Shown here in pieces: positions 1 to 11,699 of a stretch of DNA of 64,000 nt (positions are counted from its first letter, which is position 1; every line of letters starts with the position of its first letter). This DNA is from Diabrotica undecimpunctata. Lineage: Eukaryota > Arthropoda > Insecta > Coleoptera > Chrysomelidae. The notes under the pieces are model-generated. The model worked only from the letters and a program-made list of their open reading frames with translations, was not told the DNA's origin and ran no database searches. The stretch is from positions 51,158,991 through 51,222,990 of the forward strand of contig NC_092807.1 of the NCBI RefSeq assembly GCF_040954645.1. The letters run 5' to 3'. The position numbers were made by a program, and so were the translations under genes.

Positions 1-90
1 AATTGTGTGTCACTTATGTCCTGCTCAAGTTTGTTGTGTATTCTCCGGTGTACAATTTTTATTTAGATATAGATACCTAATATTAGGCTC

Positions 91-515
91 ATGATAATAG
101 TAGACAGAATGAGTCTGTTGCGAGGAGCATGCGTCTACAGGACTGTATCTGCGGCGGCCTTATGGACTATCACGGGTTGTGTCCCTCTGCATGTGTTAGC
201 AGTAGAAAGGAGACATATCTATGAGAGAAGAGAGCATTTGACAACAGTCATAAAAAAGAAGAAAGGGAAAGATCAATGAAAAGATGTCAAAAAGACTGAA
301 ACAACACGAAATATGTTGCCCAGTGGACCAACATGCTGATCTCGAGAATAAGAGACTGGGTAGATTGTCTGTTTTAGGGTGTATCTTCATAGGTTCAGAA
401 AGACGGATACAGATAAATGCCTATACTGTGAATATTCCGATACTGTTATTCACACAATGCTTAAGTGTAATAGATGTACAGTGGAGAGAAACATAATGTA
501 TAGAGAAATAGGTAT
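91..515 (+). pseudogene. R1-like LINE ORF2 C-terminus, remnant
   Basis: The translation contains YRTVSAAALWTITGCVPLHV followed by ERRHIYERRE, which resembles the region downstream of the reverse transcriptase in R1-clade non-LTR retrotransposons. About 50 codons later, in a shifted frame, a CCHC-type cluster (C-x2-C-x7-H-x4-C) appears near 415-470, matching the C-terminal zinc knuckle of that clade. The RT domain is absent, and frameshifts separate the two parts. The fragment at 38690-39620 carries the same SAAALW-ITGCVPLHVLA core, so both probably come from one family. The clade name rests on motif memory only. Confidence 0.55.
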
Positions 516-639
516 AAACTAGGTATAAAATTAAAAAGAAAGACGAAGAAGAGAACTGCCAACCGGAGCAACGACAGAGATAAGATCTAGATAAGAGAAG
601 GAAGTGTTCCAAAAATTTCGTCAGCCTTACAGCGGCCAT

Positions 640-1047
640 CCCACTTTCGGATTACGGTTCGTGCGACAGTCAACTGCGCACAAATAGGAGAGGGTTATTT
701 TGAGTTGGTTGGCAGGATAACCTGAATCTTTGGCCTATTATCTTTAGTACTTATACGAGAAAACTGTGTCGATGTATCTTGTAGATACAGTACTTGATCT
801 CTCCTGTGTGTTGTTTGGTTTGGTATTGGACAGAATAGATCTCAGTGTATTGGTTGTTTTTAATGTTTTTGTGATGTATTTATTTGCGATCAGTTTACTT
901 TTCTGATAAGCGAATTATTACAAACACGATGCGGCATTAGTGCGAGGAAGTCCATTTTTTCAAGTGTCGTAAGAAATACGAAAAAAAAAATAATTTAGGT
1001 AAAAGTTGCAGCATAGATATAACCGTATTTTAAAATATTTTCAAATA
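640..1047. other. no gene seen
   Basis: AT-rich sequence between the R1-like remnant and a MITE. I see short open frames only and no recognisable protein or RNA gene. Confidence 0.6.
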
Positions 1048-1049
1048 TA

Positions 1050-1336
1050 CAGGGCCACTCAAATTAACAGAGTAGAACAAATTTATCTTTTTTTTTTAAT
1101 GGAACACCCGTGTATTTTTCCATTTTTGGACTATTGTCGATGTTCTCGTTTTTCAATATAAGGTTTGGCAGTGTTATATGAAATGTTTAAAAGAAAAAAT
1201 ATATTTATGTTCAAAAGATTTTTAATACAGTTGACTATTGCTAACATTATTGATATAGCGAAATAATTTTTGTATGGGTTGCTCAAAACTTGGCAGGAGT
1301 ATTTTCTAAATGAGTTTTGTTAAATGAAACACCCTG
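1050..1336. mobile_element. putative MITE with TA target duplication
   Basis: The left end reads CAGGGCCACTCAAATTAAC and the right end, reverse-complemented, reads CAGGGTGTTTCATTTAAC, giving imperfect terminal inverted repeats. TA dinucleotides lie directly outside at 1048-1049 and 1337-1338, as expected for a Tc1/mariner-type insertion. The 287-bp interior has no coding capacity. A second TA-CAGG element is at 28677-29131, but its interior differs. The TIRs are imperfect, so chance is not excluded. Confidence 0.4.
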
Positions 1337-1356
1337 TATTTTAGTATGGCAATGAA

Positions 1357-1848
1357 ATGAATGTTCATGCTATAAACAACTCAAAATCTGGCAGAGCCCC
1401 TGGGCCAGATGAAGTTCATATCGAGCTGATTAAACTTATAAACGAAGACAATTTAAGTGCAATAACTATACTCTTTAACAACATATACAAATCTGGTGAG
1501 ATACCTACAGAATGGCTGCTATCGACCTTTGTTCCACTACCAAAAACCAAGAACCCCAAACACTGTAATGACTATAGATTAATCAGCTTAATGTCACACT
1601 TATTAAAAACATTTTTAAAGATTATACATGCAAGAATATTCAGAAAATGCGAAGCGGATATGAGTAATAGACAGTTTGGCTTTCGTAACGGCTTCGGAAT
1701 AGTGGAAGCTCTGTATAGTTTCATAACCCTTGCCCAAAAATGTCGAGACCAACAAAAATATCTTTTCGTTGCGTTTATAGACTATGAGAAAGCTTTCGAC
1801 AAAGTTAAACATAACATTCTCATGGAATGTCTAAAGGAAAAGATCTAA
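1357..1848 (+). pseudogene. LINE reverse transcriptase, N-terminal fragment
   Basis: An open frame of 163 codons carries RT motifs in order: SGRAPGPDEVHIELIK (start of the RT domain), a segment leading to PLPKTKNPKHCNDYRLISL, then RQFGFRNGF and FVAFIDYEKAFDKV, in which the Asp of FID is the first catalytic aspartate. The frame stops before motif B and the YADD box, so only the first third of an RT domain survives. No endonuclease lies upstream. It resembles the RTE/Jockey-type LINEs common in insects. A separate RTE 3' end lies immediately downstream at 1903-2250 with its own target duplication, so the two are independent insertions. Confidence 0.75.
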
Positions 1849-1902
1849 AGGAAAAAAGTTAGTGGTCACTATTATTTTAGTGCAACTACTTCACTAGTGC
1901 TA

Positions 1903-2250
1903 TATGGCGAAGACGATACAACTCTGAACTATACTGAACTATACAAAATATACCAGGATCCGGATATTATAACATTCATTAAAATAGGACGGCTGCGTTG
2001 GATAGGACATGTAGAAAGAATGGAAGAAGGCGAAATACCAAACAAAATATTCAAACAGATGCCAGTAGGAAAAAGAACAAGAGGAAGACCAAAACTGAGA
2101 TACTTAGAACAAATAGAAAATGATATAACAACCTTAAAAATAAAAAACTGGAGAAAAAAAGCACGAAACAGATCAGAATGGAAAAGAATCCTGGAACAGG
2201 CCAAGACCCAAAAAGGGTTGTCGAGCCAGTGATGATGATGATGATGACTC
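1903..2250 (+). mobile_element. 5'-truncated RTE-type LINE insertion
   Basis: Codes for the last ~110 residues of an RTE-type ORF (IGRLRWIGHVERMEEGE, then RTRGRPKLRYLEQ, then WKRILEQAKTQKGL). The GGGTTG codons are followed by TCG instead of the stop seen in relatives, so the frame runs on to TGA at 2230. The 3' end is a (TGA)n tail at 2229-2247. An 11-bp direct repeat, CACTAGTGCTA, occurs at 1892-1902 and 2251-2261, marking a target-site duplication around a 348-bp, heavily 5'-truncated copy. Confidence 0.8.
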
Positions 2251-2261
2251 CACTAGTGCTA

Positions 2262-3096
2262 GTTTTAACAAGTCCCAAGCTATGAATAATTATTCTCATA
2301 TCGTTTGTGTTTTATTGAGTGTAACTATCATCAAAAAATTTTTTTTTCAAATTTACTCTGTTACTGTAACACGCAACAAACTGAAAACGAGAAATTCTAA
2401 CGACCTCGAGTGCCGTCAAAATTAATCTAATTTAGAAAATCTCGGTATAAAACTTATTCCACCCCTGTATCAAACGTTGTAGAAAATCAGTAATGTAATT
2501 CTCGCATTTTATCCGTGTCAGATTGATTTCTTATGGGAAAAAGAGATATCAAATCGTGACAAAAGTTTCAGCACTGATCGTACAACGTTTTAAAAGAATG
2601 AGGCTGGCGTTTGCTCCTCTCTCTACATTAGAACTGGACTAAATCGTTACTTTTGATGATTCAGTTGCTTGATATTGTCGTGACTGCTTTCACAGTACTT
2701 ATGTTGCTAACATAAGAGATTCTTTAGTATAAGCCCTATAGTTTGTAACAATATTTAGTCGTGGTGACTAAATGTTCGTGTTTGTTTATTTGCAATTTAT
2801 TAATTCACATGTGTAAAAAATTTTCTTCGAATGTAAGTTTCAATTCGTCTTGGACCACCCTATTGAGGATAACAATACGATTTTTATAAAAACAAATCGA
2901 TCGAGCATGTTTCATCTTTGGCATACATGTGAAAAATCTAATGCCTGCAACTATAGACTTGCCTTACTACCGGTATTATCCATAATGCTATGTTTTCTGG
3001 TCTGTAAGTACTACATGAGGTTTACCAAACACCAAACAATAATTTTTACACGGTCACTGTTTTTTGTGACTATGCTAAATCTTTCGAGTGTGTAAA
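2262..3096. other. no gene seen
   Basis: AT-rich DNA without recognisable coding or structural elements. An open frame near 2850-3095 has no family resemblance and overlaps the start of the next LINE remnant. Confidence 0.55.
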
Positions 3097-3806
3097 TAAC
3101 GACATTTTGATAAAAAAACTAAATTTCTACGGAATTCAAGGTATTTCTTTAAATTGGTTGGAATCTTACTTGGGGAATAGGAAACAACTGGTTATGGCAA
3201 ATGATATGACTCTAGTCACAAAAGCATTGTATGTGAAGTACCACAAGATTCAGTATTAGGTCCTCTACTTTTCCTTTTCTTTATAAATGACATCACTAAT
3301 TTAAAAATCGATGGAAAAATGTTTCTTTTTGCTGATGATACCAGTATAATCTGCATCTCTAATATTACAACTCTAGTACAGCTGCCCAATCTGACGTTAT
3401 TTTTAAATTACAAAAAAGAGCAATATGGTATATGTTTGGCCTCAGAAGAACACATCATAGAAGCTATTTCAAAAATTACGGGATTTTACCGCTTCCCTCT
3501 TTTTATATTTTAGAAGCTGTTTGCTTAATTCGTAAACACCTGAATGTTTTTCCAGCAAGACCTAGTCATGATTACGCCACCAGAAATTTAACCTTTAATA
3601 TTTATTTACTATCGCGCCCACGATTAGTTAGTAGAGTTAGTAAAGAAATCTGTATTATATTTTGCAAAAAACTTCCAACACCCATCCATGGCGATAACCA
3701 TCTTCCTTTAGAACCTAAATCTGCAACACCTGTCCCCAAGTTCAGTAAAATGACAAAAGCCTATCTATCTGAAAGACCATATTATTCAGTAGAAGTTTCT
3801 AAATGA
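3097..3806 (+). pseudogene. CR1/Jockey-like LINE RT and C-terminal region, remnant
   Basis: Across several frames the segment reads like the second half of a CR1/Jockey RT: a motif around 3145-3180 (SLNWLESYLGNRKQ), then a degraded [18 protein letters not shown] near 3240-3300, then FADDTSI at about 3328, the catalytic YADD-type box. Downstream, an open frame (3432-3806) keeps the spacer typical of these LINEs, with YATRN and a terminal RPYYSVE block. At least two frameshifts separate the pieces. The endonuclease and first RT third are missing. Confidence 0.7.
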
Positions 3807-4225
3807 ATAGCTTACAATTGCAGTACCTTTATGTACAAGTAACAAGTACAAGTATTTTGATCAATATTTGGGTATCATATGCAGCAACTTCAACTTATTT
3901 CGTAAGGTTTTATTATGCAATTTGCAATTTATTTAAATTTTACAATGATTGTTTATTTTATTATCTTTTCTTTTCTGATTTTTTGTAAACTTTGTCCATA
4001 AAATGGTACAATTTTCACTGACAAAGCATATTTCTAATTCTAACTAGGTATACTATAACCAATAGTACAATGGTACAACTAAAGTAACCTCGAACTTCGG
4101 TCTAAATTGCTGCTCCATGTTTTCGCTGTGTTTTACATGGCCGTTCGATGCCATAATAGAAAAATACGCTTATATTTAATATAATTCAACAGGCTTCCGG
4201 GTTGAACTGCGTCGATTATGAATAC
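3807..4225. other. no gene seen
   Basis: AT-rich flank between the LINE remnant and the PLE remnant. No coding signal recognised. Confidence 0.5.
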
Positions 4226-4248
4226 GCCGAGCTTTCGACATCCTCGGC
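4226..4248 (-). repeat. short hairpin, PLE terminal-repeat-like
   Basis: A 6-bp perfect stem (GCCGAG / CTCGGC) closes an 11-nt loop, CTTTCGACATC. On the minus strand the loop contains GATGTCGAAAG, resembling short motifs I associate with the terminal repeats of Penelope-like elements. It sits about 0.4 kb upstream of the PLE coding remnant. Attribution to the PLE is inference. Confidence 0.35.
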
Positions 4249-4595
4249 AGAACCCAAAACAACATTTTCTTTTTAAAATCCAGCTATTAATGTCTTCCAT
4301 CTTGCAACATTTTTTCTCTGCCTAAGAATGTCTTTCCAGCTGTATTACTAAGTATCTATATTCGTTTCTTTTCCACCAGACTTTTGGTTTTAATGTTTCT
4401 GGTTTAATTTCTGCCATATATATCACAGTAAATCTTATAGGTGTCTTCTGTATTCCTGATTTGGTCTCAATGATACTTTTTGTTTAGTATCATTTTTTTT
4501 AAATATATCTCCGTCCCAAATCTAGTGACCCACGTCCCAAAGCTCACCGTTGTGTCCTTCAAAACACCTAAGTGCCGGTTTGCAAGGTAAACTAA
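4249..4595. other. no gene seen; possible PLE 5' region
   Basis: Non-coding DNA between the hairpin and the first PLE-like reading frame. Nothing specific recognised. Confidence 0.35.
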
Positions 4596-4596
4596 C

Positions 4597-6349
4597 TTGC
4601 ACCTGGATTTTCTTCTTCTCTTTTCATTCCCCACTTCCCATCTAGACAAGTTACATTACACTTTTATGGCGCCTAACGTGGGACCTAATCTTCTTTTTGT
4701 CCACGTTGGGCTATCTATCGTTACAATATTACCAGCTGAGAAGGGCAACGCAACTGCAATTATTATGGACAAAAGTCAATATCAGGACAAACTTCAAAAA
4801 TTGGTCACAAATGGACCTACTATCAAATGCTACTGTGGACGTAAATGCTAAATGGACCTACTATGCCAAACTATCAAAGAAAAACACTAACACCACACTA
4901 CAATAGAGGACCACACCTAGACGGAGTTCCGAAAATTCAGAAAGAGAATGTATCCTTTAGACAAATTTACAGCAGCATGGGTTCTGTTTGTAGCAGACTA
5001 TCAAAATTTCTCCTAGACATAATACAGCCTTATGTCACAACACAAAATCTTTTATAAAAAATTCACAGCAACTTTTGCAAAAACTAGCAGAAATAGATTA
5101 CAATTCCAACAATATGCTAGTCAGTTTCGATATGAGCAGTCTATTCACTAACGTACCATTGGAGAAAACTTTAACAATAGTAAGAGACAAATTCAAAAGA
5201 GATGATACATTGACAACAAAAACCAAACTGAAACTCAGCTATCATGGAGCTATTAACACTTTGTACAGGCATTTATTTTCAACTAATAATGGTGTCTACA
5301 AGCAAAATTTCGGACTCATCCTTATCTCCATTATTAACACATAAATTCATGGAGGATTTTGAATAAAACATTTTACAAACAAATCAAACAACCGACAATA
5401 TGGTGGAAATATGTAGATGATGTGTTCTCCATTTGGTCTCACAAACCAGAAGCATTAAATAAATTTCTAATGAACATCAACAATAAAGAAGAATCAATCA
5501 AATTTATTATGAAAAAAGAAAACAACAATTCACTTCCTTTTCTGGATGTGTTAATCACAAATGAGGACACAGGATATGCAAACAAAGTTTACAGAAAACC
5601 AATCGACACCAACAGATATTTAAATTATCACTCAAACCACAACGTAAACATCCAAAAAGAATTATCATATCATTATACGATAGAGCCCTAAACACCTGCT
5701 CTAAAGAAAATGCATTGCAAATCTGCTAACAAAGGTTTTGTCAAAAAATACTACCCACTGTCATTTATGAACAAGGAATTTCACAAAATTGAAGAAAACA
5801 AACAACAAAACACCACAAGCAATCTAGAAATACTCACAAGAAGAAATTCAAAGGTGACAATAATACCATATGTAAAATCATAGCTTATCATAAATATTGA
5901 AAAGGATGTTAAATAAATACGACATTGCAACAAAATTCAAAATAACCAACAGACTGAGGTGCAAAAATAAACCCAACAACACAAAAGAAATATTACAGAG
6001 CTGCATCGATCAAATATCCTGTGAATGCACCAATTTCTATGTGGGAGAAACTGCATAATCACTAAGCGTCAGGATAAACGAGCATAAAACATACGAGTAC
6101 ATCAAGAACAGAGACTTCGACAAATCTCAGACATGCAAACATGCCTAGATGCCTAAAGTACAATGGAAAGATGCATCAATAATCGTGAAAGAACCAGTCA
6201 TGAAAAAGAGAAAAGACAAAGAAGCTGCTCTCATCCTACTTAATGAAGAAAAATATGTGGCATACCCATCAACAGAATGCAGCGGGCTTTGGTTGCCAAT
6301 ATTAAAAGAAGCAGTCAACAACAAGATAATATTAACAATAGCAGATTAA
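4597..6349 (+). pseudogene. Penelope-like element polyprotein (RT + GIY-YIG), remnant
   Basis: Fragments in changing frames follow the order of a PLE protein. ILPAEKGNATAIIMDKSQY (about 4725-4785) and GVPKIQKENVSFRQIYSSMG precede SFDMSSLFTNVPLEKTL near 5120. The catalytic box is WWKYVDDVFSIW at about 5400, followed by LPFLDVLI and VYRKPIDTNRYLNYHSNH. After 5890 the C-terminal GIY-YIG-type endonuclease is recognisable (ISCECTNFYVGET at about 6015, then RINEHKTYEY), ending near YPSTECSGLWLPIL. At least four frameshifts or stops break it, so it cannot be functional. The order and sequence of these motifs make the PLE assignment firm. Confidence 0.85.
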
Positions 6350-7601
6350 AGGAAGTGGAAGACACATCTACAACTAAATGCAATGTGTATATATATAATA
6401 CATAATACAGAAACAGATAATCTACGGAAACACACATTACACAAACAGATAATACAAACAAACACACAAAACAGTCAGAATTTGATATTCCGTTGATAAA
6501 AGCACTACCCTTAAATGTTTTTTTAACGAGAAGTAGGCTTGTCTACTAGGGCAAGTAAGTCAACCATCAATTTTGAAAAACATAACCTATTAACTTGTTG
6601 ATTATACATTTTCGCAGAATTTTTAAATAATTATTTTTTGAAAACGATTTCCGGAGAAATCGAAACTCCATATAAGTTTCAGAAGCTTTTTATATTTTTA
6701 TACTTTTTATAATCCAAGCAGCACAGTCTACAGCTACAGTTCTCATCTGATCTACAACGAAACATGTGTAAATAGCAATTATTCAAATGTTTATTATTTA
6801 CTACACGCTCTTTGCTATCTTTTTAGAGGTTGTTCAAAGGAAATATTGAGCAACATAGAGGACGTATCATCCCTCTTTCATACCATTTATAAATCCGCTA
6901 CAAGATCCGCTCTGTTTATATACGATATTTATGTTAATGTTGTTTTTATGGATCACCTGAGAGCTACTAAGTACATGATTTATTAATCATAAACTTACTA
7001 GCATTGAAAATTGTAAACGTGACAAGCCCAATCGACTCTTTCGATTCTCACGTCGGTACGGTCCCTACAGTTCAGTTCAAGCCTCTACTCCTCTACACCT
7101 CGACTCTATATGCACATGTTTTATGCGTAATGTTTCTTATAGTTCTGAGAGGCTAAAAGGGGCACATCCCCAACTTTTAAGGAGTGATAAATTGGGAAAA
7201 AGTCTCTTCTGTCGATCACGAACACTTTTATTTGCTCTCTAGGTATAGAAATAAAATATTGATATCTAGTTTTTTTATGTGTCTGGAACGGAGACGACAT
7301 CGAACTATAAGAATTGTTATTTTTGTAACAAATCGATTGGCTCGGGGTTATTGAAAAGGATAAAGCAATTAGTGTAGCTCGAAGGTAAAGGAATAAACGC
7401 CGTCTAAAGTCCGATTTTATTTTACTTATAGTATGACCAAATACATAATAATTTAGTAATACATATTTAGTAATAAAGATTAATAAAAATAATTAAACGA
7501 TAGGTTTGCAAAGGTCTGAATAATTGATAAAACTGAACAGCGTTATCATCGAAAAAAATTATTTTTTAGGGACACGTGATTTTTATTATTTACAAAAACC
7601 C
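6350..7601. other. no gene seen
   Basis: About 1.25 kb of AT-rich sequence with no recognisable coding region. It may include the non-coding 3' end of the upstream PLE. Confidence 0.5.
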
Positions 7602-7630
7602 GCTCCGCTAATAAAGGTTATTAGCGGAGC
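7602..7630. repeat. 12-bp perfect inverted repeat (hairpin)
   Basis: GCTCCGCTAATA at 7602-7613 and its exact complement at 7619-7630 enclose a 5-nt spacer. It lies 28 bp outside the left end of the large palindromic element and is not repeated on the other side, so it seems to belong to the flank. Confidence 0.8.
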
Positions 7631-7658
7631 AGTAACAGTTAATTACACTATGCTTATA

Positions 7659-8862
7659 GCCCAGTCTGGTTAAAAAAAAAGTTCGGAAAAATTTTCGCCG
7701 ATATCTGAAGCTTTTAAGGCATAGGTGGAGGTTACTAGATGACGAATAGATGAAAACAATAATTTATGGTCAAAATTTGATTTTTTGTCTATAAGTTTTT
7801 CCCTTATATTTTACATAAACAATATTTATATCATTTTTTTATATCAAGAATATCTTTATTTTCCCGTTTATTAAATTAAAATTGATAAATAATTTACAGA
7901 GATATTTGCAAAAAACAGTTTTTTTGCATTAATTTATAAATTTTATTAATTTTTTCATTACCAAAATAAAATTTTATTAATACATTTAAACATCGAGAAA
8001 TTACCGTCTTTTAAATGTGTGCGAAATTTCCTCCCGATCGGTCAAATAGTTTAAAAGTTATTTAATTTATTTATCCCTGAGGCTAAATATTTAAACTATT
8101 GAACTTGCTTTATTAATGATCTAGACACATTTAGCAAATTTTATAGGATTCTTTAAGACTTCAACTATGTCAGAAGTTAAATGCCTATTGCGTTTTCATC
8201 GAAATTATTTACAAAATAAACGTTTGAAAAAGGGGTATGTTTTTTACTTATAAGCAATTGTAATACCTTCTATATTTTTCAAGTTACAGACTTTACCAAC
8301 GCACAACTATTGGATAGCTGGTAAAAAACTCACATTTAAAAGAAAAACCTTCTATGACCAATAGGAACGAAGCTAGAGACTATTTTTTTTTAAATCAGAT
8401 CTATATTGTTTATAAACATTAAGAAGTAAAATTTGCACAAATTTTGAATGAAAATCTAAACTTTATATTGAAACTTTAAAATTCATCCAATTTTTCGAAA
8501 CTTACAGCCTTTCGAAAAATCTACTTAGTAAAGTGGATGGGATAACTGTTTCAGCTCCGTTTTTTTTTTTTCGAGATCGGAACTTCAAATTGAAAGACGT
8601 AGGAAAAATTTACATTATCTCGGCTTCCATTGCAGCTAGAAGCCTCTTTTTTTAAATCTGGGGTAGCTCGTCGCAATATGAATATCTACATAGTTTTCAC
8701 TGACCGGAAAATATGGGAAACCTCGGAAAAATTGATTCCATTTGAAATTCACCGTAAAAACTTACTTTTTTTTAATTTGGCTGGAATAGTCTGTCGCAGT
8801 ATTAATAATGACGACATAATTTTCACCACCCTGGAATCTCTGAAAATCCCGGAAAAATCAAC
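7659..8862 (+). repeat. left arm of the near-palindrome
   Basis: Begins at GCCCAGTCTGG and pairs with the right arm until about 8862. Landmarks with an inverted partner include GGTGGAGGTTACTAG near 7725 and CTGGGGTAGCTCGTCG near 8658. Confidence 0.75.
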
Positions 8863-8959
8863 ATAATTACAATTAATATAAGGAATATAATAATATAATG
8901 TGTAAAAAATTACCTGAAATTTAATTTAAAATATATTTAATATATTTAAAATATATAAG
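8863..8959. other. AT-rich centre of the palindrome
   Basis: Roughly 97 bp of A/T-rich DNA separates the arms. It would form the loop of the hairpin and contains its own short A/T inverted repeats. Confidence 0.6.
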
Positions 8960-10210
8960 ATTTTCCGAGATTTCCGGGGGGGGGGGGGTGAAAATTATGT
9001 CATCATTATTAATACTGCGACAGACTCTTCCAGTCAAATTAAAAACAAAGAAAGTAAGTTTTTACGGTGAATTTCAAATGGACTCAATTTTTCCGAAGTT
9101 TCCCATATTTCCCGGCCAGTGAAAACTGTGTTATTCATATTTCGACGAGCTACCCCAGATTAAAAAAAGAGACTTTTAGCTGCAATGAAAGCCGAAATAA
9201 TGTAAATTTTTCCTACGTGTTTCAATTTGAAGTTTCGATCTCGAAAAAAAACGGAGCTGAAACAGTTATCCCCTCCACTTTCCTTCGTCGATCTTTCGAA
9301 AGTATCTTCGTTTCGAAGAGCTATAAATTTCGAAAAATTTGATGAATTTTATAGCTATAAGTTTCAATATCAAGTTTAGATTTTCATTCAAAATTTGTGC
9401 AAATTTTACTTCTTAATGTTTATAAACAATATAGATCTGATTTTTTGAAAAATAGTCTCTAACTTCCTTCCTATTGGTCATAGAAGGTTTTTCTTTTAAA
9501 TGTGAGTTTTTTTTACCAGCTATCCAATGGTTTTACGTACAAGTCGGTAACTTGAAAAATATAGAAGTTATTACAATTGTTTATAAGTAAAAAACATATC
9601 CCTTTTTCAAACGTCTATTTTGTAAATAATGTAGATGAAAACGCAATATGCATTTAACTTCTGAGATAGTCTTAAAGAATCCTATAAAATTTGCTAAATG
9701 TGTCTAGCATCATTAATAGAGCAAGTTAATTTAAATATTTAGCCTCAGGGATAAATAAATTAAATAACTATGACTATATTTGACCGATCGGGGGGAAATT
9801 TCGCACACATTTAAAAGACGGTAATTCCTCGATGTTCAAATGTATTAATAACATTTTATTTTGTTAATAAAAAAAAATAATAAAATTTATAAATTAGTGC
9901 AAAAAACTGCTTTCTTGCAAATATCTCCGTAAATTATTTATCAATTTTAATTTAAAAAAAGGGAAAATAAAGATATTCTTGATATAAAAAAATGATATAA
10001 ATATTGTTTATGTAAAATATAAGGGAAAAAACTTATAGACAAAAAATCAAATTGTGACCATAAATTATTGTTTAAAAAAATCGCAAAGTAAAAATACGAG
10101 TACTTTTTTATCTATTCGTCATCTAGTAACCTCCACCTATGTCTTAAAAGGTTCGAAACTACGAAAAATTTTGCCGTGAAATCGATGATTTTTGCATAAC
10201 CAGACTGGGT
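8960..10210 (-). repeat. right arm of the near-palindrome
   Basis: Inverted partner of 7659-8862. It carries a run of 13 G at 8976-8988 where the left arm has only CACCACCCTGG on the pairing strand, so the homopolymer expanded, or eroded, in one arm after the duplication. Confidence 0.75.
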
Positions 10211-10212
10211 TA

Positions 10213-11252
10213 TTAGTAAATTAAAGTCTTTTAAACACAACAGTAGGTTATCGATAGTGTTATTTTAATTTAAACTGTCTTTAGGAGTGTTGGGTAAATG
10301 GTATTTATTATTATAGTAATTAATTTTTTTTTGAAGAGTTAACTTTTGACAGTTATTTGACCAGGAGACATTGAAATTGAAAAGATCATTCTTCTTAGCC
10401 GAAAAAATAGTATCACAAACGCTGGAAGCAAGAATCAATGCTTTATAGAAAAACAAATATTCCACTGATTAAAACTCAACTGTATCTGCAATTCAAGATG
10501 AAAAACGTATTACGTCATCAAATTTATGATTTGTGTTTGCAGTGCATGAAATACTACTTGAGAAAATTTGGAAAGAATTAAAATTGGCGTTCTAAGAGAA
10601 TGCACTAGACTTTAGACCACATACACGAAAAAACAATCTATTGTTTTATCTGAAATTAGTTTTACCAAAATTTGTGCCACAGATATTGGTTCTCTCTCTT
10701 ATACACATACACGCCGCAGCCCGAGCGCCCGTCAAATTATAAGCGCTTCATTAACGGTTAAAAAACAATGTTTTAAAATGAAATAAGCACAAAATACTCA
10801 ACGGAAAATTATAGAACAAAGTTTGAACTTGAATCTTGGTCCTTGGAGAATTCAAAAATAATATTTCTTACTTGTGTTTTTAAGCCTTGAAAATCGTAAT
10901 TATGCGTTTAATTTTATTTAATTTTATTTTTTTTATTGAATTTAATTTTAAATTGTTTTTAACTAGAAAACCATTAAGTTTACAGAAAAGTTGCAAATAT
11001 TCAAAAATAATTAGTCTGGACCGAAAAAATTTATTGTTACAATTTGTTTTAAAAGAAATTGTTGAAAAAAAAATTTAAACAACTTTTCGCCTAGGCGACC
11101 TCTTGATCCTGTTTTGGGGTATCTTATGAAAGTGATGATGCAAAAAAATCTCATGCGAATATTTTTCCGAACGAACCCGAGCTTTTCGCTTTGCCTTTTA
11201 TTTCTTTGGGTTAACATCAGAATGTTTATTCAAAATATTCCTTTTGTGTTGT
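10213..11252. other. no gene seen
   Basis: About 1 kb of AT-rich flank between the palindrome and the gypsy element. Short open frames lack family resemblance. Confidence 0.6.
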
Positions 11253-11419
11253 GTATTGTAACGAAATAGCCCATCTCCGAAACGTCATAATTCTTAGAAG
11301 GACGAATCTAGAAAACGCTAGAATCGGCATGTCAATAGCTCCCGTCTTTCGGACGGGTGATGTCGATCGGGCAATTAGAGGTGGGACAACGCCAGAATGT
11401 TCTCGAATAGTAACTTTAG

Positions 11420-11425
11420 TATATA
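11420..11425 (+). promoter_or_regulatory. TATA-like box in the 5' LTR
   Basis: TATATA within AGTATATATACAAG, about 60 bp upstream of an AATAAA. Spacing suits an LTR promoter with a short R region. The same site recurs in the 3' LTR. Confidence 0.5.
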
Positions 11426-11483
11426 TACAAGTAACGATGATTAGGAGTTAGTGGATAAGAGAGTACCGAACTGTAAAGTTATA

Positions 11484-11489
11484 AATAAA
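11484..11489 (+). terminator. poly(A) signal in the LTR
   Basis: AATAAA downstream of the TATA-like box. The copy in the 3' LTR would direct 3' processing of the genomic RNA. Confidence 0.45.
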
Positions 11490-11538
11490 TATATGTATAT
11501 AAATTCGAACCGCTCGTTTTATTTAATCACGCTACAGT

Positions 11539-11555
11539 TGGTGTTACGGTGTGAG
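11539..11555 (+). promoter_or_regulatory. candidate primer-binding site
   Basis: Starts with TGG two bases after the 5' LTR (TGGTGTTACGGTGTGAG), as expected where the CCA end of a tRNA primer pairs. The tRNA species cannot be named from sequence alone. Confidence 0.5.
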
Positions 11556-11699
11556 TAAAAGAGAAATAAATTCAGCAGTGACTTTTGAAAAAGACTTTTG
11601 AACTTTTGAAAAGTATTGTTCGTCGGGAACATCCGCGTAGATCGGTAGTGATCTTTGTACGAAAGAACATTTAAAAAGTACGTGTGTGCCTGACCAAAG

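Larger units (their letters stand above)
7659..10210. mobile_element. 2.55-kb foldback element / near-palindrome
   Basis: The sequence from 7659 inward is repeated in inverted orientation from 10210 inward for about 1.2 kb, for example GCCCAGTCTGGTT on the left against ACCCAGTCTGGTT on the reverse-complemented right end. By eye the arms are about 85-90% similar with small indels. TA dinucleotides flank both ends (7657-7658 and 10211-10212), compatible with a Tc1/mariner-type target. The arms contain no recognisable protein; open frames of 78 and 91 codons are mirror images in the two arms. A transcript would fold into a very long hairpin. Confidence 0.8.
11257..11536 (+). repeat. 5' LTR of the gypsy element
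   Basis: 280 bp, TG...CA ends. A GC-rich hairpin (CCCGTC, TTTCG loop, GACGGG) is at 11341-11357. It appears identical to the 3' LTR at 17154-17433. Confidence 0.95.

Noticed and set aside
8630..9342. Open frames of 78 and 91 codons in the palindrome arms
   Set aside because: They are mirror-image sequence from the two arms with no protein-like conservation.
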